NCBI RefSeq assembly: GCF_040362765.1
Contig: NZ_BAABWK010000002.1
Span: 1,116,001 to 1,180,000 of the forward strand
Reading direction: 5' to 3'
DNA: 64,000 bases
DNA from: Pyruvatibacter sp. HU-CL02332
GTDB lineage: Bacteria > Pseudomonadota > Alphaproteobacteria > CGMCC-115125
In this document: positions 37,420 to 48,506 of the stretch, one piece after another
Layout of the letters: each line of letters begins with the position of its first letter
How positions within the stretch are numbered: position 1 is the first letter of the stretch
Notes under the pieces: model-generated
What the model saw: the letters and a program-made list of their open reading frames with translations, nothing else
What the model was told of the DNA's origin: nothing
The model's database searches: none
Made by a program: the position numbers and the translations under genes

Positions 37420-37963
37420 GGGCCGCCCGCTGAAGGCCCCCAAGGATGCCCGCGTGCGCCCCACTTCGGACCGCACCCGCGAAGCGATCTTCAATGTGTT
37501 GGCCCATGGCGATTTTGATGGCTGGTCACTCGACGGTGCGCGCGTGCTGGACATGTTTGCGGGCACCGGAGCGCTGGGTCTTGAAGCCCTGTCACGCGGC
37601 GCGTCCTTTGCGCTGTTCGTGGACGACCACCCGCAGAGCCGTGGCCTGATCCGCGAAAATGCCGAGACGTTGGGAGAGACAGGCCGCATCAAGCTTTACC
37701 GCCGCGATGCCACAAAGCTGGGTGGCCGCGAAGGCTCAGCCGGCCCACCCTTCTCGCTTGCGTTCTGCGACCCGCCCTACGCCAAAGGCCTTGGCGGCAC
37801 GGCGCTCTCTTCTGCGCTCGCAGGTGGCTGGCTTGATGAGAACGCCCTGTGCGTGCTTGAAGAAGCAGCATCAGCCGACGTTCCGTGTCCGGATGGGTTT
37901 GAAGAACTCAATCGTCGCGAATATGGCGATACGCAGGTTCTGATCCTGCAGGTGAAGCCCTAA
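37394..37963 (+). CDS. rsmD: 16S rRNA m2G966 methyltransferase
   Basis: Methylates N2 of G966 in 16S rRNA. The 189-residue protein opens [24 protein letters not shown], then TREAIFNVL, the SAM site [20 protein letters not shown] and catalytic DPPYAKG (NPPY/DPPY motif). All are diagnostic for RsmD. The start codon lies in the rluB end, so the two are co-translated. Its stop overlaps the mutL stop by four bases, with mutL on the opposite strand. Confidence 0.95.
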   Translation: MRIVGGTHKGRPLKAPKDARVRPTSDRTREAIFNVLAHGDFDGWSLDGARVLDMFAGTGALGLEALSRGASFALFVDDHPQSRGLIRENAETLGETGRIKLYRRDATKLGGREGSAGPPFSLAFCDPPYAKGLGGTALSSALAGGWLDENALCVLEEAASADVPCPDGFEELNRREYGDTQVLILQVKP

Positions 37964-39849
37964 CGGCGCCCGAACAGCTTTTCGATGTCGGGCAGGCTGA
38001 GGGTGACATAGGTCGGGCGGCCGTGATTGCACTGGCCTGAGTGGGGCGTCACTTCCATCTCGCGCAGCAGGGCGTTCATTTCAACGGCGGTCAGCCTGCG
38101 GCCTGCGCGGACCGAGCCGTGGCAGGCCATGGTGCCGGACACTTCATCCAGCTTTTCCTTGAGCGACAAGGCTTGACCCAGATCAGCCACCTCATCAGCC
38201 AGGTCTTTCACAAGACCCTGAATGTCCGTATCGCCCAGCATAGCCGGGGTCTCGCGGACAATGATTGTCCCGTCACCAAAAGGCTCGATCACGAGCCCAA
38301 GTTCGGCCAGTTCGTCAGAGCGATCTGCCAGCGCTGCGGCTTCGTCCGCGCCCAGCTCCACAACTTCGGGCACAAGCAGGGCCTGGCGCTTGATGCCGGT
38401 CTCTGCCAGTGCCTTTTTCATGCGCTCATGCACCAGCCGCTCATGGGCGGCGTGTTGATCCACCAACACCAGACCATTGTGGGTTTCCGCCACGATGTAA
38501 GTGAGATGCAGCTGGCCCCGTGCCGCACCCAATGGCCGGTCCATCAGGTCATCGGCGGAGGTTTCCTCAACCCGCGCGGCAGGCTGGTCAAAGCCTGCAA
38601 GGTCTTGCGGCTGAAGGGGTGATGTTTCCTCCATGCCCGGCACGGCTGGTGGCGCATCTGCTCCCTGCGTCGGCGCAAAGCTGCGGGCGGCGAGTTCCAT
38701 GAGGTGATGCTGGGGCGGCGGCTGTTGCCCCATATGGGCACCGGGCTGGAACGAGGACAGAGCCGCGCCTGCAACCGTCGTCGATGCGCGATGGCCGGCG
38801 GCGTCAAGCGCCATGCGCAGACTTTTGACGATGAGGGCGCGGATCAGGCCGGGATCGCGAAAGCGCACCTCTGCCTTGGCGGGGTGCACATTGACATCCA
38901 CTTCTGCGGGATCAATCTCCACAAACAGCGCCAGCACCGGATGGCGGTCACGGGCCAGAAAATCCGCATACGCCCCGCGCACGGCACCGATCAGCAGCTT
39001 GTCGCGCACGGGCCTTCCATTGACGAAGAGATATTGCGCCTGGGCATTGCCGCGATTGAACGTGGGCAGGCCCGCAAAGCCTGCGATCCGCACGCCCTCG
39101 CGCTCGATCTCGACGGGCATCACATTGTCCTGGAAGTCCCGCCCCAAAATGCGCGACAGGCGCGATAGCTGCGCGTCATCGTCCGATGCATCAGTCTCCG
39201 CATCCATGCGCAAGGACGTGCGCCCCTCATGGGTGAGCGCAAAGCCGACGCGGGGATTGGCCATGGCGATGCGACGCATCACATCGCCCACCGCCTGTGC
39301 CTCTGCGCGATCCGACTTCAGGAATTTGAGGCGGGCGGGCGTGGCATAGAAGAGATCACGCACTTCAATGCGGGTGCCGGGAGCCGCCGAGGATGGCTTG
39401 GGGCCCGAGACCTTGCCGCCTTCCACCTTAAGCGCATGGCCTGCTTCGCCCGCAGGCCGCGAGACGATGCCCAGCCGGGCCACGGCACCAATGGAGGGCA
39501 AGGCTTCGCCGCGAAAGCCAAGACTTTGAATGTGGACGAGGTCTTCGGTGCCCTTGTCGTTGACCGCCAGCTTTGAGGTGGCGTGGCGCTCCACAGCCAG
39601 GGATAGATCATCTGCGGTCATGCCGCAGCCATCGTCATCAACCGCGATGAGGGTTTTGCCCCCGGCTGAAATGGCAACTTCGATGCGGGACGCACCTGCA
39701 TCAATGGCGTTTTCCACCAGCTCCTTCACGGCACTTGCCGGCCGCTCGACAACTTCACCCGCCGCAATGCGGTTGACCGTGCCTTCGCTCAGCCTGCGGA
39801 TATGCGGGCGGTTCGCGTTCGGCGCAGCACTGGATGCGGCATCGGCCAT
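37960..39849 (-). CDS. mutL: DNA mismatch repair protein MutL
   Basis: The 629-residue GHKL ATPase that links MutS recognition to strand cleavage. The N-terminal ATPase has [31 protein letters not shown] and [15 protein letters not shown] motifs; the linker is Pro/Gln-rich; the C-terminal dimer domain has [18 protein letters not shown] and QALLVP. The end has [13 protein letters not shown] and HCGRPT-like [13 protein letters not shown]. Whether the endonuclease motif DQHA(x)2E(x)4E is active: [12 protein letters not shown] fits. It starts 5 bases after pgi. Confidence 0.96.
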   Translation of the reverse strand: MADAASSAAPNANRPHIRRLSEGTVNRIAAGEVVERPASAVKELVENAIDAGASRIEVAISAGGKTLIAVDDDGCGMTADDLSLAVERHATSKLAVNDKGTEDLVHIQSLGFRGEALPSIGAVARLGIVSRPAGEAGHALKVEGGKVSGPKPSSAAPGTRIEVRDLFYATPARLKFLKSDRAEAQAVGDVMRRIAMANPRVGFALTHEGRTSLRMDAETDASDDDAQLSRLSRILGRDFQDNVMPVEIEREGVRIAGFAGLPTFNRGNAQAQYLFVNGRPVRDKLLIGAVRGAYADFLARDRHPVLALFVEIDPAEVDVNVHPAKAEVRFRDPGLIRALIVKSLRMALDAAGHRASTTVAGAALSSFQPGAHMGQQPPPQHHLMELAARSFAPTQGADAPPAVPGMEETSPLQPQDLAGFDQPAARVEETSADDLMDRPLGAARGQLHLTYIVAETHNGLVLVDQHAAHERLVHERMKKALAETGIKRQALLVPEVVELGADEAAALADRSDELAELGLVIEPFGDGTIIVRETPAMLGDTDIQGLVKDLADEVADLGQALSLKEKLDEVSGTMACHGSVRAGRRLTAVEMNALLREMEVTPHSGQCNHGRPTYVTLSLPDIEKLFGRR

Positions 39850-39854
39850 GGAAG

Positions 39855-41159
39855 CTACATCTCTCCCAGATATTTGCGGGCGAGGATTTTGCCTTCTTCG
39901 ACGGCTGGCTGGTCAAACGGATCAACACCCATCAGATGGGCTGCGATGATTGTTTCCAGCATGAAGTGCATGAGCAGCGCGCCCATGGCTGTCTCGTCCA
40001 GCACCGGAATATCGATGGTGCGCACGGGGCGCTTGTTGGCTTTGAGCGTGGCCACCGTGGCGCGGTACTCCGCGTCCATGAGGTCACCCATGGTCTTGCC
40101 ATTGAGATAGTCCAGCGCCGGGTCATCTGTCGCAACGCGCGGGCCTGCGCCTGCGGACCCCACAGACATGATGGTGTAGGCCTTGTCCGCAGGGCCTGCG
40201 AGATAAAGTTGAAGCTGGCTGTGCTGGTCCACGGGGCCGATGCCTGTCGCGGGCACCGTGCCGCGTCCGTCCTTGCCCAGGCTCTCCGCCCATAGCTGGC
40301 GATACCACTGGCCAAACCGCTCCAGGCGATCCGAATAGGCCATGATCACGCTGGCGGCGGCGCCTGCCTCCTGCGCCAGCCCTACCTGCATGACGGCACC
40401 TGCCGCTGGGGCGACATCTTGAGGGTCAGCGCCTGCTATGACCGGCGCCAATACGCGATCCGCGCCTTCGCGCACGGCCACGACGTCCAGCCCCATGAGC
40501 ATGGCGGGCACGAGGCCCACATTGGTGAGAATGGAGAATCGTCCACCGACGCGCGGATCATGGTCAATCACCGGCGCGCCGATGCCCGTTGCAAAGCGGC
40601 GAACGGGGTTGTCGGAAGGTTCCGTGATCGCGGCAAAATGCTGGGCGAGATAATCGCCACCACCTGCGGCTTCCAGTGCGGCCTTGGCCGCATAGGCCTG
40701 CATCAAGGGTTCAGCGGTGCCGCCGGACTTGGACACGACCAGAAACCGCGTCGTGCGCAGGTCAAGGGACTGCAATGCGCGCTCAAAGGTATGGGGATCG
40801 AGGTTCTCAAAGAAGTGGACGCGTGGCTCAGTTTGGCTTTGGGCGGGCGTCGCGTCATAGGCGAGCTGCGCCACCGCCTTGGCGCCAAGGCTCGAGCCGC
40901 CAATCCCCAGCACCACGATATCGGTGGCGTCCTTTTTCAGGTGTGCCGCGATGCGCTCCATTTCCACGATATCGTCGCGGCGCTTTGGCAGATGCAGCAA
41001 GGGCAGCGTGCTGTCCGCATGCTGACGGCGGAGCGACTCCAGGGCGGGGCCCGTTGCGGCAAGATGCGCGTCGTATTGCGCCTGCGTCAGCCCGCCCGCA
41101 CCAATGATGCCGGAGACGTCGTGGATAAAGGGCAATGAGGGCGTAGGGGCAGAAGGCAT
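39855..41159 (-). CDS. pgi: Glucose-6-phosphate isomerase
   Basis: Interconverts glucose- and fructose-6-phosphate. The protein has 434 residues, shorter than the 550-residue E. coli enzyme but close to the short bacterial form. Motifs: [32 protein letters not shown] (phosphate-binding serines), [16 protein letters not shown] and [18 protein letters not shown] (family signature). It lies upstream of mutL on the same strand; the two genes probably share a transcript. Nothing odd in composition. Confidence 0.94.
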   Translation of the reverse strand: MPSAPTPSLPFIHDVSGIIGAGGLTQAQYDAHLAATGPALESLRRQHADSTLPLLHLPKRRDDIVEMERIAAHLKKDATDIVVLGIGGSSLGAKAVAQLAYDATPAQSQTEPRVHFFENLDPHTFERALQSLDLRTTRFLVVSKSGGTAEPLMQAYAAKAALEAAGGGDYLAQHFAAITEPSDNPVRRFATGIGAPVIDHDPRVGGRFSILTNVGLVPAMLMGLDVVAVREGADRVLAPVIAGADPQDVAPAAGAVMQVGLAQEAGAAASVIMAYSDRLERFGQWYRQLWAESLGKDGRGTVPATGIGPVDQHSQLQLYLAGPADKAYTIMSVGSAGAGPRVATDDPALDYLNGKTMGDLMDAEYRATVATLKANKRPVRTIDIPVLDETAMGALLMHFMLETIIAAHLMGVDPFDQPAVEEGKILARKYLGEM

Positions 41160-41278
41160 GGCGCTAGGCTACTCCGGTACAGCGACTCGCCAAAACAGGC
41201 GCCCGCTACCGTAGCAAAGGGCAACGCCCCCCTTAAAGCCAGTTAATTGCTGCCAATCGGCCTTCCTGCAGGCAGCTG

Positions 41279-42640
41279 CTAGTTTGCAGCGGCTTCCTCG
41301 GCTGAAACGGCTTCTTGTCCTGCATCTGCGGACGCTGTGATCCCCTCAGGTGCCCCGACGGCAACCACACGCATGGCGTCCGCCTTCAGCAGGCGCTTGG
41401 CGGCCCGCGAGATATCCTCAAGGGTGACCGCATTCACCAGCGAGTTGCGGGTGTCCACATAGTCCAGCCCAAGCCCCTCAAACTGAATGGCTGCAAGCTG
41501 ACCCGCAATGGCGCGGCTTGAATCAAACCGCAGGGCATAGGAGCCGGTCAGATAGGTCTTGGCGGCATCGAGTTCTTCCGCCGTGATGCCGTTCTCAGCC
41601 ACATCAACTATCTGCGCTGTGGCGACCTCGAGCGCTTCACCCGCCGTGGCATTGCTGGTGGCGAAATAGCCAAGGGTCAGGCCCCCGTGGGAGAGCGGGT
41701 AGAGCGACGTATAGACTGAATAAACCAGCCCGCGTTCCTCGCGCACTTCCTTGAACATGCGGCTGACAAAACTGCCGCCGCCCAGCATGTAGTTCATCAC
41801 GAAGGCGGGAATGAAATCCTCGTCGTCACGCTTCATGCCGTCCATGCCGAACACAACAACCGACTGGGGGTTGTTGCGCTCGATGACCGTTACGCCGGGC
41901 GTGAGCGGCGCGATATCGCCGGGGTCCTTGCGGTCAGTTGTTTCGGGCAGGCTGCCGAACGTGCTGTCGATCAGGGGGGCGAGTTCTGCGGCTGTAATGT
42001 CACCGACAACAGCAACCGAAATGTTGTCGCGGGCAAATGCCATGGCCGCGTAAGCGCGCATGTCATCTGCCGTGATGGATGCGAGGCTTTCAGGTGTGCC
42101 GGCCGGTGGCAGGGCATAGGGATGATCGCCAAACACATCCTTGAAGAAGGCGCGGTAGGCGACAGTGTCCGGGCTTTCAAGGTCCTGTGCGAGGCTTGCC
42201 AGAGACTGGGCGCGGACACGGGCAACATCGCCTTCGTCAAAGCGCGGCTGGGTCAGCGCGAGGCGCACCAGGTCGAAGGCTTCATCAATGTTCTGCGACA
42301 GGGTGCGCATCTGGACCTTGACGGTGTCACGGCCTGCGGAGACGGATACGGACACATTGAGGTCGCGAAGGCGCGCGGCAAAGGCCTGGCTGTCCAGGTC
42401 CCCTGCCCCTTCGGTCATCAGGCTGGCGGTCATATCCGCGAGACCGGATTTGCCGTCGGGATCAAGGTGGGAGCCTGCATGAAACAGGACCTCAAGTGCC
42501 ACAACGGGCACGGCGTCTTCTGATACCAGCCACGTTTCGATGCCGCTGTCACTTTTGACCGGCTCAATTTCAAAGGCCTGTGCGGGAACAACAAATGCTG
42601 CAAGCAGGAAGGACGTCGTGATGAGAATCTTGCGGATCAT
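41279..42640 (-). CDS. M16 family peptidase, non-catalytic subunit
   Basis: A 453-residue exported protein (signal peptide MIRKILITTSFLLAAFVVPAQA). It has the M16 pitrilysin-like fold but lacks the HxxEH zinc motif; where the partner has HYLEH this one reads GLADMTASLMTEG. It keeps the C-terminal Arg-Tyr pair segment REERGLVYSVYTSLYP, typical of the non-catalytic partner that helps bind substrate. Its start overlaps the end of the catalytic subunit gene (ATGA, 4 bases), so they are made in equal amounts as a heterodimer. Confidence 0.92.
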   Translation of the reverse strand: MIRKILITTSFLLAAFVVPAQAFEIEPVKSDSGIETWLVSEDAVPVVALEVLFHAGSHLDPDGKSGLADMTASLMTEGAGDLDSQAFAARLRDLNVSVSVSAGRDTVKVQMRTLSQNIDEAFDLVRLALTQPRFDEGDVARVRAQSLASLAQDLESPDTVAYRAFFKDVFGDHPYALPPAGTPESLASITADDMRAYAAMAFARDNISVAVVGDITAAELAPLIDSTFGSLPETTDRKDPGDIAPLTPGVTVIERNNPQSVVVFGMDGMKRDDEDFIPAFVMNYMLGGGSFVSRMFKEVREERGLVYSVYTSLYPLSHGGLTLGYFATSNATAGEALEVATAQIVDVAENGITAEELDAAKTYLTGSYALRFDSSRAIAGQLAAIQFEGLGLDYVDTRNSLVNAVTLEDISRAAKRLLKADAMRVVAVGAPEGITASADAGQEAVSAEEAAAN

Positions 42641-44193
42641 GACTTGTCCTCCGTTTCCACTGTCTTGGTATCTGGCTCGGTAGAAGGCTCGACAGTGTTG
42701 TCGGCGACTGTTTGCGGACGGGTGAGAACGCCGGTCACGGACCGCTCCTTGCGCAGATATTTGCGGGCGGCCTGGGTCACCTGTTCAGGGGTCACGGCGA
42801 GCACCCGGTCCGGCCATGTGGCCGCATGTTCCACGGTCAGGCCGGTCATCAGGGCCACGCCATAGGAGCGCGCCATGCTTTGCTGGCTGTCCTGCGCAAA
42901 AATGGCATCCGCCACAAGCGTCCGCTGGGCACGTTCCACTTCTTCAGCGGTCACGCCGTCAGCGAGCAGCTTGTCGATTTCTGCGTCAATGGCGGCTTCC
43001 GCGTCTGCCATGGCCACACCAGGTGCAGGCACGGCAAAAAAGCCGATGCTGCCATTATCGAGCGACGAGCCGATGTACCAGCCGCTCGCGCCAAGGGCGA
43101 TCTTCTGATCCACAACCAGTGACTTGTAGATGCGGGCGGTGGCGCCGCCGCCAATGATTTCACTCAGTACATCGAGCGCTTCTGCTTCGCCCGGTTCGCC
43201 ATTGGCGTAGGACGGAGCGAGATAGGACCGGCGCACATAGGGCTGCTCGACACGGGCGTCTTCAAGGACGACACGGCGGGCGGCGCGCTGGGGCGGGTCC
43301 TGCGGGCGGACCCGGTCAGGCTGTCCGCCATTGGACGGGATCACACCGTAAAACTGCTCAGCCAGCGGACGAAGTTCGGCGGCATCAACATCGCCTGCCA
43401 CAATCAGGACCGCGTTCGCCGGGTCATACCAATCGCGGTAGAAGTCCAGGGCGTCCTGATAGGTCAGGCCCCGCATCTCATGCTCCCAGCCGATGATCGG
43501 TGTGCCATAGGGATGCGCCAGATACAGCATGGCATTCATCTGCTCGGAGAGGATTGAGCCCGGGTCATTCTCGATACGCGCCGAGCGCTCTTCCAGAATG
43601 ACGTCGCGTTCGGGCAGCACGAGCTCTTCCGTCAGCACCAGACCGGTCATGCGGTCGGCTTCCAGCTCCATGACCAGCGGCAGTCGGTCCCGCGCCACGC
43701 GCTGGAAATACCCGGTGTAATCGTAAGACGTGAAGGCGTTTTCCTGGCCGCCATTGCGGGCAACGGTTGCAGAGAACTCACCTGTCGGCACGTTTTCGGT
43801 GCCTTTGAACATCAAGTGCTCAAGATAGTGCGCAATGCCGGACTTGCCGCGGGGCTCGTCTGCAGAGCCGACCTTGTACCAGACCATGTGGGTTACCACC
43901 GGGGCGCGGCGGTCTTCAATCACCACCACCTGCATGCCGTTGGACAGCATGAAAGTTTCGGGGATCGGCTGACCGGTTGCCTCGACAATGCGTGGTTCGG
44001 CTGGCTGTGCAGCTGCCTCAGCCTCGGGTTCCGCGGCTGCCGGTGGCGTTGCGGTTGCGGGTGTCACCGCTTGCGCGGCTTCGCTGGATCCCGCGTCCGC
44101 AGGGGAGGCGGTCTGTTCTTCGCCGCAGGCAACGAGAAGCGGCAGCGTGACAAGAAGGGCGGTCGCAATGAGAGGGCGTGAGCCGGTGCGCAT
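42637..44193 (-). CDS. M16 family zinc peptidase, catalytic lipoprotein
   Basis: A 518-residue metalloprotease. ATG 44193 starts a lipoprotein signal (MRTGSRPLIATALLVTLPLLVAC), an Ala/Glu/Pro-rich linker to about residue 70, then the M16 catalytic half with the zinc motif HYLEH at residues 122-126 and the distal Glu region MVMELEADRMTGL. So it sits on the periplasmic face. Probable role: cleavage of small or signal peptides in the envelope. Its partner gene follows with a 4-base overlap. The DUF3035, lspA and ileS genes come before it. Confidence 0.93.
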   Translation of the reverse strand: MRTGSRPLIATALLVTLPLLVACGEEQTASPADAGSSEAAQAVTPATATPPAAAEPEAEAAAQPAEPRIVEATGQPIPETFMLSNGMQVVVIEDRRAPVVTHMVWYKVGSADEPRGKSGIAHYLEHLMFKGTENVPTGEFSATVARNGGQENAFTSYDYTGYFQRVARDRLPLVMELEADRMTGLVLTEELVLPERDVILEERSARIENDPGSILSEQMNAMLYLAHPYGTPIIGWEHEMRGLTYQDALDFYRDWYDPANAVLIVAGDVDAAELRPLAEQFYGVIPSNGGQPDRVRPQDPPQRAARRVVLEDARVEQPYVRRSYLAPSYANGEPGEAEALDVLSEIIGGGATARIYKSLVVDQKIALGASGWYIGSSLDNGSIGFFAVPAPGVAMADAEAAIDAEIDKLLADGVTAEEVERAQRTLVADAIFAQDSQQSMARSYGVALMTGLTVEHAATWPDRVLAVTPEQVTQAARKYLRKERSVTGVLTRPQTVADNTVEPSTEPDTKTVETEDKS

Positions 44194-44356
44194 GGTTGAA
44201 GTTCCGGTTGGGAGACACATCAGGGGCGGCAGGTGAGGAGAGTGCACCACCCGAATATGACAGAAACGAGCCCGATTGGGCCCGTTTCCTTATCTTTTTG
44301 TCATCAAGTACTGGTGAAGACCCAAATGGTGAGCCCCAAACCGCAGGAAGAGGTTT

Positions 44357-44944
44357 CTAGAAGATGCCTTCCAGAAGGCCCTGATTTTCCTTGGGTTCGA
44401 TGCGCGGTGTCTCGCCTTCGGTAACCGGCTGGCCAAGTGCATCATTCTTGCGCAAACGCTGGGCTTCTGCCTGAGCATCCACGGGAATGGGCTTGGGTGT
44501 CCGGTCCTGCCAGAAAATAATGCGATCAGCGAACGACCGATCCGCATCAATGCGGGACTGATATTCGTTTTCGATCAGGCGACGCACTTCCGGGCTGGCG
44601 TTTTCAGCACCGGCGCTTGCGATAAGGGCTGATTCACCTGCACTGCCGCCGGGCTGGCCCAGCGCCTGTGAGGAGATGCCCGTCGCACGGCCTGAATAGA
44701 GTGCGGATGCCGCAATTTCCTGGGCGGTGCGGGCCTGCCGGTTGGGTGCGCCGGGAACCGGCGGACGCAAGGAGTAGTCCGGCGGAATGGCAAGCGGTGC
44801 CTTGGTCACGATGGCGAACTCGTCCGGCGGGTTCTTGCCAAGGCCCAGGGCGTCATCAAGACCACCGCCGCAGCCGGCCAGAAATGCCGATGCTGCAACG
44901 ACAGCAACAAAGCCGAAAATCCGGGATTTTGGACGCTCAAACAT
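44357..44944 (-). CDS. DUF3035 lipoprotein
   Basis: A 195-residue lipoprotein of the alphaproteobacterial family DUF3035. The lipobox is FLAGC, then GGLDDALGLGKNPPDEFAIVTKAPLAIPPDYSLRPPVPG, which is the family signature; the rest is polar and low in structure. ATG 44944 (MFERPKSRIFG) is the natural start. It lies directly between lspA, whose product processes such lipoproteins, and the M16 pair. Function unknown, envelope-related by localisation. Confidence 0.92.
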   Translation of the reverse strand: MFERPKSRIFGFVAVVAASAFLAGCGGGLDDALGLGKNPPDEFAIVTKAPLAIPPDYSLRPPVPGAPNRQARTAQEIAASALYSGRATGISSQALGQPGGSAGESALIASAGAENASPEVRRLIENEYQSRIDADRSFADRIIFWQDRTPKPIPVDAQAEAQRLRKNDALGQPVTEGETPRIEPKENQGLLEGIF

Positions 44945-45028
44945 CTCGATCACTTGTCCGGTCTCACTTTTGTCCCGTGGGGCCACACAGGACCCGAGGA
45001 AGTTAACTTTGATAATGCGGCAGCAGCC

Positions 45029-45586
45029 TTAGCTGCCGTTCCGCTTGCTGGCGCGTTCCTGCTGGGCTGTTGGCCCCAGGACCGCGTCCCAGATCAACAA
45101 TATTACACCAAACACGATGGCAATATCAGCCACGTTGAAAACGTACCAATAAAACCCGAAGGCATGGAAGCTCATAAAGTCAGCCACCGCGCCATACACC
45201 GCCCGGTCGTAGGCATTGCCCACGGCCCCGCCGATCACCAATGCCACCGCCACAGCGAGCAACCGGTGCTCAATCCGCGCCAACCACACAATCAGGGCAA
45301 TGGTGACGCTGAGTGCGAAGATCACCAGAACAGCCACCGCCCAGGTGGAGTTGGCCGGGAGCAGGCCATAGCTGATGCCCGGGTTCCACACCATTGTGAG
45401 ATCGAAAAATGGCGTGATCGTGATCTTCTGCTTCGCCGGCAGATCAACCCAATAGAGGATCGCCCATTTGCTCAACCGGTCTGAAACAGCAATCACCAGC
45501 GCCAGCAAAATGCCATAGCGAAAATGCGCTTCGGGATTCCGCAACGAGGCAATGGCGTCATCAAATTGGCGTTTCAACCAGTTCAT
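45029..45586 (-). CDS. lspA: Lipoprotein signal peptidase
   Basis: Inner-membrane aspartyl protease that cleaves the signal peptide of prolipoproteins after lipidation. The 185-residue protein has four membrane helices and the catalytic aspartates in GGAVGNAYDRAVYGAVADF and FNVADIAIVFG. Its first helix begins YGILLALVIAVSDRLSKW, the conserved Asp motif of the family. It starts 5 bases after ileS, the usual pairing in bacteria, and precedes the DUF3035 lipoprotein gene. Confidence 0.95.
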   Translation of the reverse strand: MNWLKRQFDDAIASLRNPEAHFRYGILLALVIAVSDRLSKWAILYWVDLPAKQKITITPFFDLTMVWNPGISYGLLPANSTWAVAVLVIFALSVTIALIVWLARIEHRLLAVAVALVIGGAVGNAYDRAVYGAVADFMSFHAFGFYWYVFNVADIAIVFGVILLIWDAVLGPTAQQERASKRNGS

Positions 45587-45590
45587 GGGG

Positions 45591-48506
45591 TCAGCCAGCC
45601 TCGCTCAAGGTTTCAGGGCGCGCAGCAACAGCTTCGGCGCAGCGGCCACAGGTGCCGGGATGGGCAGGATCGCTGCCCACGTCCGGCAGCAACTTCCAGC
45701 AGCGGGCGCATTTTTCACCCTCCGCATGCACCGGCATCACGGCAACGCCGGACACTTCGTCGATGCGGAATGCGTCAGCGGGTGCTGCCTCGCCGGCCGC
45801 CATCACTTTCAGGTCTGATGTGATGCACAGATCATCCAGCGGGATATCGCCCAGTGCTGACCGGATCGCGTCATTGTCCACATAGACATGGGGCGCGCCT
45901 TCGAGGCTCGCACCGATGCGCTTTTCGCGGCGCTCGATTTCCAGCGCCCCGGTTACCACGCGGCGGAACTGACGCAGGTTCTGCCAGCGGGTCGCCAGCG
46001 CCTCGTCTTTCCATTCCGACGGCACGTCCGGGAAGGTGCGCAGATGCACGGAGTCGTTTTCGTCAGGGAAGCGGGATTGCCAGGCTTCTTCCATGGTGAA
46101 CGACAAGACAGGGGCGAGCCATGCGGTCAGGCATGAGAACACCTGATCCATGACGGTGCGGGCAGCGCGGCGGCGCAGGCTGCCCGGCGCATCGCAATAA
46201 AGCGCGTCCTTGCGGATATCGAAGTAGAACGCTGACAGCTCAGTCACGCAGAAATTGGTGAGCGCGTGATAGACGCGGGTGAAGTCGTAGGTCTCATAGC
46301 CTTCACGCACCAGCGCATCGAGTTCAGCTAGGCGATGCAGCACGAACAGCTCAAGTCCAAGACCTTCGCTGTCAGCGGCCGCGCGCATGTCTTCCACGCT
46401 GACGCGCTCCGCATCGTCAAAGTCTGCAAGGTTGCCGATCAGGAAGCGCACGGTGTTGCGTAACTTGCGATAACCGTCCGTACACGCCTTGATGATGTTG
46501 GGGCCGACCACAAGGTCGTTTTGATAGTCAGAGCTTGCCACCCAGATGCGGATGATCTCCGCGCCGGATTGCTGAATGACTTTGTCCGGCGCTGTCGCGT
46601 TCTTGCCGGACTTGGACATCTTCTTGCCCGTCTCGTCCAGAATGAAGCCGTGGGTCACAACCTGCTCATAGGGTGCGCGTCCGCGCGTGCCGCAGCTTTC
46701 AAGCAGGGAGGACTGGAACCAGCCGCGGTGCTGGTCCGAGCCTTCAAGATAGAGGTTGGCGGGCCAGGTCTGGTCTTCGCGGCCTTCCAGCACAAAGGCG
46801 TGGGTCGAGCCTGAGTCAAACCACACGTCCAGAATGTCTGAAACCTGGTCGTAGTCGTCAGCCTTGTAGTCGTTGCCCAAAAATTCCTGCGCGTCCGTAT
46901 CGTACCAGGCGTCACAGCCGCGCGCGGAGACGGCCGCATGGATACGCGCGTTGACGGCGTCGTCGCGGAGGATCTCGCCGGTGTCCTTGTGGACAAAGAT
47001 CGTCAGCGGCACGCCCCAGGCACGCTGGCGAGAGACCACCCAGTCGGGACGGGTTTCAACCATGGAGCGGATGCGGGCCTGGCCGCGCTCGGGGAACCAT
47101 TCAACCGCATCAATTGCTGTCAGCGCCTTTTGGCGCAGATCGTCATGGTCCATGGAGATGAACCATTGCGGCGTATTGCGGAAAATGACCGGCGCCTTGG
47201 ACCGCCATGAATGCGGATAGGAGTGCTCCAGCCGGCCGGATGCCACAAGGTGACCGGTGGCGCGCAGCGCTTCCATCACGCTCTTGTTGGCGCCGCCATC
47301 CTTGCCATTTGGCTTGAACACAGTCTCGCCGGCAAACAGCGGCACGTGATCGTAGTAGCTGCCGTCTTCGGAAACTGTATGCGGCACTTCGATGCCGTGC
47401 TGCATGCCAAGCACATAGTCATCCTGACCATGGCCTGGGGCAATATGCACAAAGCCCGTGCCCTGTTCGTCGGTGACAAAGTCACCGGGCAAGGCAGGTA
47501 CGTCATAGTCATAGCCCTGGCCGCGCAGCGGATGCGCACAGACCGTGCCTTCAATGTCTGACCCTTTGAGGTGCGTCAGGATCTGTGGCTGGTCGAGGCC
47601 GGTTTCCTTCATGAAGGCTTCCAGCAGCGGCTCTGCCACCACATAGGACTTGCGCTCGATACCGCGACCGGCGTCATGGCCGCCTTCCAGCAGCACATAG
47701 TTCATGTTCGGCGCGTACGCGACGGCCCGGTTGGCAGGGATCGTCCACGGCGTCGTCGTCCAGATGACCAGATGCGGTGTGCGCTGCTCCATGTTGGGCG
47801 CGAGCATCACATGCTTCGACTTGGTGATCGGGAAGGCGAGATAAATCGTTGGCGAGTTGTGGTCATGATATTCGACTTCGGCTTCCGCCAGCGCCGTTTT
47901 TTCAACGGTGGACCACATCACAGGCTTGGAGCCGCGATAAAGCGCACCGGACATGGCGAACTTCAGAAACTCCTCAACGATCGAGGCTTCCGCGTCGTTT
48001 GACATGGTCGTGTACGGACGATCCCAGTCAGCCAGGATACCCAGACGTTTGAAACCTTCGCGCTGAACATCGACCCAGTGCGCAGCGAAGTCGCGGCACT
48101 CCTGCCGGAATTCAAGCACGGGCACTTCGTCCTTGTTCTTGCCGGCGTTGCGGTACTTCTCTTCGACCTTCCACTCGATGGGCAGGCCGTGGCAGTCCCA
48201 GCCCGGCACGAAGGATGCGTTGCGGCCCAGCATGGACTGCGACCGGCAGACGATGTCCTTGAGAATCTTGTTGAGCGAGTGCCCCATATGGATCTCGCCA
48301 TTCGCGTAGGGCGGACCATCATGATAGCTGAACACTGGCGCGTCCTTGCGAGCTTCGCGCAGGCGGCCATACAGGTCCATCTTGTTCCAGCGCTCAAGCA
48401 CCTCTGGCTCACGCTTGGGCAGACCGGCCTTCATGGGAAAGTCGGTTTGCGGCAGAAACAGTGTTGGACGGTAGTCGGGCGTATCGGATTTGGACGTGTC
48501 AGACAT
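45591..48506 (-). CDS. ileS: Isoleucyl-tRNA synthetase
   Basis: Class I synthetase of 971 residues charging tRNA-Ile. The HIGH-like motif PYANGEIHMGHSLNKIL, the KMSKS loop (GKKMSKSGKN), the editing domain and a C-terminal zinc finger (CARCWKLLPDVGS, GTCGRCAEAV) are all present, so it is the full bacterial type. It leads the ileS-lspA-DUF3035-M16 operon. ribF lies upstream on the same strand across a 289-base gap. Confidence 0.97.
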   Translation of the reverse strand: MSDTSKSDTPDYRPTLFLPQTDFPMKAGLPKREPEVLERWNKMDLYGRLREARKDAPVFSYHDGPPYANGEIHMGHSLNKILKDIVCRSQSMLGRNASFVPGWDCHGLPIEWKVEEKYRNAGKNKDEVPVLEFRQECRDFAAHWVDVQREGFKRLGILADWDRPYTTMSNDAEASIVEEFLKFAMSGALYRGSKPVMWSTVEKTALAEAEVEYHDHNSPTIYLAFPITKSKHVMLAPNMEQRTPHLVIWTTTPWTIPANRAVAYAPNMNYVLLEGGHDAGRGIERKSYVVAEPLLEAFMKETGLDQPQILTHLKGSDIEGTVCAHPLRGQGYDYDVPALPGDFVTDEQGTGFVHIAPGHGQDDYVLGMQHGIEVPHTVSEDGSYYDHVPLFAGETVFKPNGKDGGANKSVMEALRATGHLVASGRLEHSYPHSWRSKAPVIFRNTPQWFISMDHDDLRQKALTAIDAVEWFPERGQARIRSMVETRPDWVVSRQRAWGVPLTIFVHKDTGEILRDDAVNARIHAAVSARGCDAWYDTDAQEFLGNDYKADDYDQVSDILDVWFDSGSTHAFVLEGREDQTWPANLYLEGSDQHRGWFQSSLLESCGTRGRAPYEQVVTHGFILDETGKKMSKSGKNATAPDKVIQQSGAEIIRIWVASSDYQNDLVVGPNIIKACTDGYRKLRNTVRFLIGNLADFDDAERVSVEDMRAAADSEGLGLELFVLHRLAELDALVREGYETYDFTRVYHALTNFCVTELSAFYFDIRKDALYCDAPGSLRRRAARTVMDQVFSCLTAWLAPVLSFTMEEAWQSRFPDENDSVHLRTFPDVPSEWKDEALATRWQNLRQFRRVVTGALEIERREKRIGASLEGAPHVYVDNDAIRSALGDIPLDDLCITSDLKVMAAGEAAPADAFRIDEVSGVAVMPVHAEGEKCARCWKLLPDVGSDPAHPGTCGRCAEAVAARPETLSEAG

